64,000 nt of DNA from CADCVT01 sp036389485 (GTDB lineage Bacteria > Actinomycetota > Thermoleophilia > Solirubrobacterales > Solirubrobacteraceae): the NCBI GenBank assembly GCA_036389485.1, contig DASVPR010000025.1, positions 1-64,000 of the forward strand, in the 5' to 3' direction. Below are positions 57,549 to 64,000 of this stretch, piece after piece. A program made the translations under genes and the position numbers. Numbering within the stretch: position 1 is the first letter of the stretch; every line of letters starts with the position of its first letter. The notes beneath the pieces are model-generated. The model saw only the letters and a list, made by a program, of their open reading frames with translations, had not been told where the DNA came from and did no database searches.

Positions 57549-59021
57549 ATGGCCGGTACAGCGACTTCGTCAGAGCAGCAGATCGTCGACGGCGTCCCGA
57601 AGGGGCTCTACATCGGGGGTCAGTGGCGCGACGCGTCCGAGGGCGGGACGCTCGGCGTCGAGGACCCGGCGACCGGCGAGGTCATCGCGGAGGTCGCCGA
57701 CGCGCAGGTCGACGACGCGGTCGCCGCGCTCGACGCCGCCGCGGACGCGCAGCCGTCGTGGGCCGACACGCCGACGCGCGAGCGCGGGGAGATCCTGCGC
57801 CGCGCGTACGAGCTGATCGTCGAGCGCGCCGACGACCTCGCGACGCTCATGACGCTCGAGATGGGCAAGCCGGTCGCGGAGTCGAAGGCCGAGGTCCTCT
57901 ACGCGGCCGACTTCCTGCACTGGTTCGCGGGCGAGGCGACACGGATCGAGGGCTCGTACAAGCCGGCCGAGAAGGGCGGGTTCCGCGTCATCACCATGCG
58001 CCAGCCGGTCGGCCCGTGCCTGTTCATCACGCCGTGGAACTTCCCGCTCGCGATGGGCACGCGGAAGATCGGCCCGCAGCTCGCCGCGGGCTGCACCGCG
58101 GTCATCAAGCCGGCGAAGCAGACGCCGCTGTCGATGCTCGCGCTCGCGCAGATCCTCGAGGAGGCGGGTCTGCCCGGCGGCGTGCTGAACGTCGTCACGG
58201 CGAAGTCGAGCGGCTCGGTGATGGAGCCGCTGATCAAGGACCCGCGGCTGCGCAAGCTGTCGTTCACCGGCTCGACCGAGGTGGGCAAGAAGCTCATCGA
58301 GCAGTCGGCCGAGCAGATCCTGCGCGTGTCGATGGAGCTGGGCGGCAACGCGCCGTTCCTGGTCTTCGACGACGCCGAGGTCGACGACGTGGTCGAGGGC
58401 GCGCTCGTCGCGAAGATGCGCAACATCGGCGAGGCGTGCACCGCCGCCAACCGCTTCCACGTGCACGAGAGGGTCGCCGACGAGTTCGCCGAGAAGCTCG
58501 CGAAGAAGATGGGCGAGATGAAGGTCGGCCGCGGGACCGAGGAGGACGTCAAGGTCGGCCCGCTCATCGACGACGACCAGCGGTCGAAGGTCGCCGAGCT
58601 GGTCGAGGACGCGACCGCGAAGGGCGCCGACGTGCTCACGGGCGGCGAGGCGCTGGAGGGCGCGGGCTACTTCTACAAGCCGACGGTCCTCGCGGCTGTG
58701 GGCGACGGCGCGCGCCTGCTCAAGGAGGAGATCTTCGGGCCGGTCGCGCCGATCACGACGTTCTCCGACGAGGAGGAGGCGATCCGCGCCGCCAACGACA
58801 CCGAGTACGGCCTCGTCGCCTACGTCTACACGTCGAACCTGAAGCGCGCCTTCCGCGTCGTCGAGGGCCTCGAGACCGGGATGGTCGGCCTCAACCAGGG
58901 CATGGTCTCCAACGCCGGCGCGCCGTTCGGCGGCGTCAAGCACTCCGGCTACGGCCGCGAGGGCGGCAGGGAGGGCATCGAGGAGTACCTCGAGACGAAG
59001 TACGTGGCCATGAAGCTCTAG
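57549..59021 (+). CDS. Succinate-semialdehyde-type aldehyde dehydrogenase
   Basis: 490 aa, active ALDH: FITPWNFPLAMGTRKIGP, LSFTGSTEVGKKL, Glu in SMELGGNAPF, catalytic Cys in NIGEACTAANRF, and FGGVKHSGYGREGG. Resembles GabD, converting succinate semialdehyde to succinate with NAD(P). ATG two bases after the ThDP enzyme stop, so cotranscribed; together they would bypass 2-oxoglutarate dehydrogenase. Confidence 0.92.
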   Translation: MAGTATSSEQQIVDGVPKGLYIGGQWRDASEGGTLGVEDPATGEVIAEVADAQVDDAVAALDAAADAQPSWADTPTRERGEILRRAYELIVERADDLATLMTLEMGKPVAESKAEVLYAADFLHWFAGEATRIEGSYKPAEKGGFRVITMRQPVGPCLFITPWNFPLAMGTRKIGPQLAAGCTAVIKPAKQTPLSMLALAQILEEAGLPGGVLNVVTAKSSGSVMEPLIKDPRLRKLSFTGSTEVGKKLIEQSAEQILRVSMELGGNAPFLVFDDAEVDDVVEGALVAKMRNIGEACTAANRFHVHERVADEFAEKLAKKMGEMKVGRGTEEDVKVGPLIDDDQRSKVAELVEDATAKGADVLTGGEALEGAGYFYKPTVLAAVGDGARLLKEEIFGPVAPITTFSDEEEAIRAANDTEYGLVAYVYTSNLKRAFRVVEGLETGMVGLNQGMVSNAGAPFGGVKHSGYGREGGREGIEEYLETKYVAMKL

Positions 59022-59119
59022 GGCGTCCTCGAGGCCCGGGGGAGCCGGGTGGACGATCGGACGATGGCGGCAACGCGCCTGAGCGCTTAGCCTCGGCGGC
59101 CCGGAGCGATGTCGACGTC

Positions 59120-62100
59120 GTGGCCCCCCCATCGCGCTGCTTGATCGCCGCGCTCGTGCTCGCCCTCGCGCTCCTGGCGGGCGCGCCGGCCGCGCACGCG
59201 GTCCCGACCGCGACCGAGCAGGTCCCGCTCGAGGTCGAGCCCGCGCAGGGCCCCATCGACTCCGACTTCATCGTGCACGCGACCGGGTGGGACCCCGGCG
59301 AGTTCGTGCAGGTCTACGTCGACGGCGACCTCTACGACTACACGGAGGCGGACTCGGGCGGGAGCGCGACGATGATCGTCGAGGCGCCCGCCGAGGTCGG
59401 CCGGCACCCGGTGATCCTCAACGGGTTCACCTCGCACCGCACCGCGGGCGGCGTGTTCCGGACGACGGCCACCGGCGCCGAGCAGGTGGCGTTCGTCGCG
59501 TCGCCGCGCCCGATGCGGCTGAGCGGGAGCGACGAGTACCCGTACGAGGTCGACTACTTCGTCGCGAACTTCCCGGCCGACACGGCGATCGAGGCCTTCT
59601 ACTACTGGGAGCCCGAGAACGACTACTACGTGTACCCGTTCGGCGTCGCCGACTTCCGCGGCCGGTACGAGACGACCGAGACGTGGAAGGCGGGAGACTT
59701 CGGCGTCACCGACCTCGCGATCGGCAGACCGGGCTCGACCGAGCCGCTGCTGGCGTCGGCGGCGCTCATCGCGCCGACCGCGGGCTACACGCCGCAGCGA
59801 CGCGTCCGCGCCATACCGTCGCTGGCGCGCCCCGACGAGCCGGTGTTCCTCGTGGGCAGCGGGTTCACGCCGGGCGGCGCCGTCACGCTGCGCGAGCTGC
59901 TCGGCTCCGGGAACGTCGGAGAGACGCCGGCCGGCGACGCCGCCGCGGACGGCACGGTCGTCGCGCAGGACGCGACGGGATCGTGGGACCAGGAGTACCA
60001 CCTGAGCCAGAGCGACGGCTACGGTGCGACCGCGGTCTTCCGCGAATCGACGAGCGTGACCCCGCCGACCGCCGCCGCGGCCCTCGACCTGCTCGACGCC
60101 GGGACGACCACGCGCGTCGTGGCGGTCGGGCTGACGCCAGGGCCGGTCACCCTGACCGGCCGCGACGCGTCGGGCGCGACGAGCACCGCGTCCGCGACCG
60201 TGACGGCCGCCGGCACGGTCGACACGACGTTCGCGGTGCCCGCCGCCGCCGTCCCCGGCCCGTACGAGATCCAGGTCGGCGCCGCGACGGCGACGCTGTC
60301 CGTCAAGGGCGGGATCTCGCCGCCGCGCTGGGACGACGGCCCGAACACGGTCGCGCTGCCGCCCGGCGAGGGCGACGCGCACCCGGTCTACACGCTGTGC
60401 AACGACCGCGGCGTCCCGGTCACCGTGGCGCTCAGCGACGACAGCGACGACGTGACGACGCCTTCCCAGGTCGAGATCGGCGCGGAGAGCTGCTCGCAGG
60501 TGACGTTCACGGTCGACGACGAGGGCAACCCGGGGCAGCAGTTCGTCCTGGTACGGGCCACCACGACGGACGGCATCACGAACGAGCTCGGGTTCGCGCG
60601 GGTGCTGCGCGCGGTCACGATGGACCCGATCCCGACGCGCGCGCTGGCCGGCGACAACCCGCCCGGCGACATCCACCTGACCGGCAGCGCCGAGCCGAAC
60701 GCGTGCGTGGACGTCATCGGGCTGCCGTACGGGCAGGAGCCCGAGCGCATGGGCGGGACGGTCGCGGACGCGACCGGGGCGTGGGAGGTCGACCCATGGT
60801 GGTTCCCGGGCCCCCGCGGGACCCACGTTCGGATCGTGGCCGTCCCCTGCGAGCTGTCGGCCGACGGCGACCTCTCCCGCTACGAGCCCGCCGAGGGCGT
60901 GCTCTTCTTGTCCCGGATCCTGCACTTCGACGGGTCCCGCACGTGGACCGACTTCACGACGTCGACCACGGTCTTCCGCGACGTGGGCGAGGCGACCGAG
61001 GGCGTCGGCGACGTGTTCGTGCTCGCGCCCGAGACGAGCGACGACTCGTTCGACGGGGCGGCCGCGCTCGAGGTGTCGGACGCCGGCGGCGCCGCGGTCG
61101 CGGTCACCCGGCAGCCCGACCCGAGCGAGGAGGGCGCGCTGCTCCCGGGCGACGACCTGTTCCTGGAGCGCGAGTACGACGTGGGCGGCGACGGCGTGAC
61201 GCTGACGCGGCGCAGCGAGGTCGAGGGCGGAAGCCGGTCGATGACGATCGTCGACACGTTCGCGAACCCGACAGGGGTGCCGCGGACGTTCACGGTGTCG
61301 GTCGTGACCCGGGACGGCCGCGACGCGGACGGCCAGGAGCTGCGGCTCTCGACCGGCGGCGACTGGCTCGGCGACGGCGAGATCCCGGCGGAGGGCGCCG
61401 TGCTCGCCGAGGGGGGAGCGGTGGCGGCGCAGGGGTACGTCGCGCTGCGCGACGAGGACCCGGCCGACGCCGCGACGAGCGGCCATGGCTTCGTCGCGTG
61501 GCGGCAGGCGCCGCAGAAGGTCCTGACCCGCGCGAGCCGGCGCGACCTGCTCGTGCTCGAGTACGCGGTCACCGTGCCGGCGAACGGCACTCGGGTCCTG
61601 CGCCACGCCATCGGCGCGACGCCGACCGACGCGTCGGCGCTCGCGACCGCGGCGGCCGCCGCCGACACGGAGGCGCCCGCGCTGGCGGTGACCTCGCCCG
61701 CCGAGGGCGCGACGGTCTCGTCGCGGGACGTGCTCGTCGAGGGGACGGCGTCCGACGCGCTCGGCACGCCGTCCGTCGAGGTCGAGGGCACCGCGGTGAG
61801 CGTCGCCGGCGACGGGACGTGGAGCCGGCAGGTCACGCTCTCCGACGGCGACGGGAGCAAGGTCATCCACGTCACCGCGGCCGACGGTCAGGGCCACACG
61901 GCGACGGTCGACCGCACGGTCACGCTCTCTCGCCCGCCCGTCGTCGCGACCGGGGACGCGCACGACATCACGCAGACGGGCGCCGCCGTCGACGTCGACG
62001 TCAACCCGAACGGCAACGCCACGACGTACGCCGTGGAGTACGGCACGGCCAGCGACGAGCTGGACGAGACGTCGAGCGTGTCCGCGCCGGTCAGCGGGAC

Positions 62101-63379
62101 GACGCCAGCCGCCCACACCGTGACGCTCACCGGGCTGTCGCCGGCGACCACGTACTACTACCGGGCGACCGCCACCAACTCCGCGGGGACGCGCACGGGA
62201 GCCGTCAAGACCTTCACGACGGACTCGCCGCCGGGCGCTGCCGTGCCCAGCGCGCTGACGGCGTCCGACGTGACGACGAGCTCGATGAAGCTGAGCGGGA
62301 CCGTCGACCCCAACGGCAGCGACACGACGTGGTTCGTCGAGTACGGCCCGACCACGGGCTATGGCTCGACCACCCCGGTCGCGGGCCCGCTGACGGGAAG
62401 CTCGCCGGTCGCCGTCGAGGCGACGCTGACCGGCCTCGCGCCCGGCACCACGTACTACGCGCGGATCGTCGCGACGAACGCGGCCGGCCCCGCCCGGCGG
62501 TCGTCACCCGACGTGTTCGCGACGCTTGCGCTGCCGGTCGCCGGCGCCGCGACGGCGAGCGACGTCACCGCGACGGGCGCCCTGATCAGCGGCAGCGTGA
62601 CGCCGCACGGCGCCGGGAAGGCGTGGGTCGAGTACGGAACCGGCGGCGCCTTCCCGTCCGCGACGGCCCCGATCGACGTCGCGGGGGACGCGCCCGTCGC
62701 CGTCGGCGTGGCGCTCGACGCCCTGGCCCCGTCGACGGCCTACGCCGCCCGCCTCGCGGTCCAGCGAGGAGACACGATCGTGCGCGGCGACGCCGTCGCG
62801 TTCACGACCGCGGCGCCGCCGGACGACGGAGACGGCGACGGCGACGGCGGCGGCTCCGGCGGCGATGGCGATGGCGACGGGGGCGGCGGTGGTTCCGGCG
62901 ACGGCGGCGGTGGCTCCGGCGATGGCGGCGGCGGGACCGGCACCGGCACCGGCGGCGGCTCCGGGGATGGCGGCTTCGGCGGAGGCCCCGGCTTCCTCGA
63001 CCCGCGGCGGCCGGTCCTTCCGCTGCCCGCTTCGACCGGCCCCCTGAAGCTGCGCGACGTGCTGAAGGGCGTGCCGCTCGGCTTCGACCTGACCGGCGCG
63101 AACTGCTCGCCGTCGTGCACGCTGGAGGTCCAGGTCCTGCTCGACGGACGGACCGCGCGGAGGCTGCGCGCGGCGGCGGTCGCGAAGCTCGTGACGGTGG
63201 GCGCCACGACGCGCACGTATCGCGCCGGCGGGCCCGTCCGCATGCGCGTCCCGCTCAAGCCGAAGGCCCGCCGCGGCCTGAAGCGGGCGAAGCGGGTAAC
63301 GCTCGTGGTGCGCGCGACGCTGACCGACGGCGCCGGCGTCAAGACCGTCGCGCAGCGGAACGTCAGCGTGCGCCGCTAG
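59120..63379 (+). CDS. Large secreted repeat protein (beta-sandwich/Fn3-like), 1,419 aa
   Basis: Signal peptide (about 5-25), then Ig/filamin-like domains, a central region, an Ig-like domain starting APALAVTSPAEGATVSSRD, then three tandem Fn3-like modules of about 90-100 residues each bearing NPNGNATTYAVEYG or DPNGSDTTWFVEYG and LSPATTYYYRATATNSAG motifs. A roughly 55-residue Asp/Gly/Ser linker (about 1235-1290) leads to a C-terminal beta domain with a basic KPKARRGLKRAKRV stretch. Likely surface or matrix protein; function unknown. GTG start is tentative. TAGCCT lies at 59088. Confidence 0.82.
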   Translation: MAPPSRCLIAALVLALALLAGAPAAHAVPTATEQVPLEVEPAQGPIDSDFIVHATGWDPGEFVQVYVDGDLYDYTEADSGGSATMIVEAPAEVGRHPVILNGFTSHRTAGGVFRTTATGAEQVAFVASPRPMRLSGSDEYPYEVDYFVANFPADTAIEAFYYWEPENDYYVYPFGVADFRGRYETTETWKAGDFGVTDLAIGRPGSTEPLLASAALIAPTAGYTPQRRVRAIPSLARPDEPVFLVGSGFTPGGAVTLRELLGSGNVGETPAGDAAADGTVVAQDATGSWDQEYHLSQSDGYGATAVFRESTSVTPPTAAAALDLLDAGTTTRVVAVGLTPGPVTLTGRDASGATSTASATVTAAGTVDTTFAVPAAAVPGPYEIQVGAATATLSVKGGISPPRWDDGPNTVALPPGEGDAHPVYTLCNDRGVPVTVALSDDSDDVTTPSQVEIGAESCSQVTFTVDDEGNPGQQFVLVRATTTDGITNELGFARVLRAVTMDPIPTRALAGDNPPGDIHLTGSAEPNACVDVIGLPYGQEPERMGGTVADATGAWEVDPWWFPGPRGTHVRIVAVPCELSADGDLSRYEPAEGVLFLSRILHFDGSRTWTDFTTSTTVFRDVGEATEGVGDVFVLAPETSDDSFDGAAALEVSDAGGAAVAVTRQPDPSEEGALLPGDDLFLEREYDVGGDGVTLTRRSEVEGGSRSMTIVDTFANPTGVPRTFTVSVVTRDGRDADGQELRLSTGGDWLGDGEIPAEGAVLAEGGAVAAQGYVALRDEDPADAATSGHGFVAWRQAPQKVLTRASRRDLLVLEYAVTVPANGTRVLRHAIGATPTDASALATAAAAADTEAPALAVTSPAEGATVSSRDVLVEGTASDALGTPSVEVEGTAVSVAGDGTWSRQVTLSDGDGSKVIHVTAADGQGHTATVDRTVTLSRPPVVATGDAHDITQTGAAVDVDVNPNGNATTYAVEYGTASDELDETSSVSAPVSGTTPAAHTVTLTGLSPATTYYYRATATNSAGTRTGAVKTFTTDSPPGAAVPSALTASDVTTSSMKLSGTVDPNGSDTTWFVEYGPTTGYGSTTPVAGPLTGSSPVAVEATLTGLAPGTTYYARIVATNAAGPARRSSPDVFATLALPVAGAATASDVTATGALISGSVTPHGAGKAWVEYGTGGAFPSATAPIDVAGDAPVAVGVALDALAPSTAYAARLAVQRGDTIVRGDAVAFTTAAPPDDGDGDGDGGGSGGDGDGDGGGGGSGDGGGGSGDGGGGTGTGTGGGSGDGGFGGGPGFLDPRRPVLPLPASTGPLKLRDVLKGVPLGFDLTGANCSPSCTLEVQVLLDGRTARRLRAAAVAKLVTVGATTRTYRAGGPVRMRVPLKPKARRGLKRAKRVTLVVRATLTDGAGVKTVAQRNVSVRR

Positions 63380-63636
63380 CCGCCGCGTTCCTCGCGCTTG
63401 CGCCGCCGCTCGGCCTTGAACGCCTCCTTGCGCCCGGCCTCGCGCTCGGCGCGCCGCGCGTCCGACTCGCGGGCGGCTCGGCCGCGGAGACCGAGCTTCG
63501 GCGGCGGCGCGATCGGCGTGAACAGGCGGCGGGTCTCGGCGGCGCCGCACGCGGGGCACGGCGGCGCCTCGCCCGGGCTCGCGAGCGCCTCGAAGCGCTC
63601 CTCGCAGGCCTCGCACGCGAAGTCGTAGAGCGGCAT
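63376..63636 (-). CDS. FmdB-type zinc ribbon protein
   Basis: 86 aa. Starts MPLYDFACEACEERFEALAS and continues CPACG: two CxxC zinc knuckles of the FmdB/regulatory zinc-ribbon family. The C-terminal half is a highly charged Arg/Glu helix. Putative regulator or RNA/DNA-binding protein. Shares CTAG stops with the convergent repeat protein. Confidence 0.88.
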   Translation of the reverse strand: MPLYDFACEACEERFEALASPGEAPPCPACGAAETRRLFTPIAPPPKLGLRGRAARESDARRAEREAGRKEAFKAERRRKREERGG

Positions 63637-63696
63637 CCCGTGCAGAGTGTCGCAGCGGACGGCGCCGTCGGGCCGCGCGTCTAGCCTTGGCGGCTC

Positions 63697-64000
63697 ATGC
63701 CACTGGTCGACCTCTCGGCGCCGATCGTCGCGAGCGCTCCGGAGACCCCGGACCCGCTGCGCACCGAGATCGCGTTCCACGACCACGCCGCCGGCGCCCA
63801 GGCGATCGAGGCGCTGTTCGGCGTGCCGCGCGACCTGCTGCGCGACGGCGAGGGGTGGGCGACCGAGGAGTTCCTGCGCTTCGGCACGCACAACTCGACC
63901 CACGTCGACGCGCCCTACCACTACAACTCGACGATCGGCGGCGAGCCGGCCCAGACGATCGACCAGCTGCCGCTCGACCGCTTCTACGCCCCGGGCGTCC
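63697..64000 (+). CDS. Cyclase-family hydrolase (kynurenine formamidase-like), truncated at window edge
   Basis: 101 codons visible. MPLVDLSAPIV start, then FGTHNSTHVDAPYHYN, the metal-binding HxxTHxDAPxH motif of the cyclase/KynB family that hydrolyses formamides or related bonds. TAGCCT is nine bases before ATG (63682-63687), a leaderless-like arrangement. The C-terminus is outside the window. Confidence 0.88.
   Translation, partial: MPLVDLSAPIVASAPETPDPLRTEIAFHDHAAGAQAIEALFGVPRDLLRDGEGWATEEFLRFGTHNSTHVDAPYHYNSTIGGEPAQTIDQLPLDRFYAPGV

Noticed and set aside
62830..62995. GGC/GAC-rich tract as a minisatellite
   Set aside because: It encodes the Asp/Gly/Ser linker in frame, and the units are too irregular to call a tandem repeat array.
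1..64000. tRNA, rRNA, CRISPR array, insertion sequence or prophage
   Set aside because: No T-loop GGTTCGA-type cloverleaf, no regular short repeats with spacers, no transposase, integrase or phage structural proteins were recognised.

Overview
The window is about 73% G+C chromosomal DNA, packed with genes that almost all use GTG/ATG (sometimes TTG) starts and mostly G- or C-ending third positions. Neighbours on one strand often overlap by GTGA or ATGA. Gene content (MpaB-like oxygenase, Ccm-type cytochrome c maturation, DUF1385, AbiEi-DUF559 protein, single-helix FtsH-like protease, secreted repeat proteins) suggests an actinobacterium of class Thermoleophilia, order Solirubrobacterales (Conexibacter/Solirubrobacter-like). 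That placement is inference. No rRNA, tRNA, CRISPR array, transposase or prophage gene was seen; it reads as core chromosome.

Layout. 1-5.6 kb: peptide ABC transporter operon dppA-C-B-D-F on the minus strand; the last gene has an internal duplication and runs off the window. 5.6-11.7 kb: nitroreductase, hypothetical and dtd (minus), a divergent second peptide-binding protein, then CAP-domain protein, auxin-carrier-like permease, GalT-like and TlpA-like genes. 11.7-15.2 kb: an unusual SF2 helicase with a structured leader and a long charged tail. 15.2-24 kb: birA and SAM hydrolase, a small acidic protein, then one long minus-strand operon moaC-mog-ccmABCD-hemA-hemC-cobA/hemD joining molybdopterin, cytochrome c maturation and tetrapyrrole synthesis; a siroheme-synthase-type dehydrogenase lies just outside it. 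24.9-34.5 kb: MpaB-like oxygenase, a membrane protein, an aldehyde dehydrogenase homologue lacking catalytic residues, rarA, then M20 peptidase/DUF1385/nicotinate phosphoribosyltransferase and an FtsH-like protease. 34.5-41.3 kb: a predicted secreted two-domain copper protein, methylmalonyl-CoA epimerase, a phospholipid module (PLD, lipid kinase, PAP2) and ychF.

41.3-47.5 kb: a large LuxR (LAL-type) regulator flanked by two tiny exported two-cysteine peptides, then a membrane-anchored family-2 glycosidase and a 5'-3' exonuclease. 47.6-55.8 kb: a GGDEF protein, MaoC hydratase, AbiEi-DUF559 protein, acyl-CoA dehydrogenase, a kinase-membrane fusion, acyl-CoA synthetase and a SpoIID-like protein. 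55.9-59.0 kb: a two-gene operon of a ThDP enzyme and a succinate-semialdehyde-type dehydrogenase, best read as the 2-oxoglutarate decarboxylase/SSADH bypass of the TCA cycle. 59.1-64 kb: a 1,419-residue secreted repeat protein, a zinc ribbon protein and the start of a cyclase-family gene.

Three window-wide patterns stand out. Many first-in-operon genes have a TANNNT hexamer 6-7 bases before the start codon, indicating leaderless transcription, often with a second such hexamer overlapping it on the other strand. Convergent genes repeatedly share or abut stop codons in CTAG or TAGCTA. The same 13-base near-palindrome GGGGACAGTCCCC occurs in four places in three unrelated genes, always coding-strand oriented and always read as Gly-Thr-Val-Pro. 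The best candidates for something undescribed are the regulator with its two mini-peptides and the copper protein.
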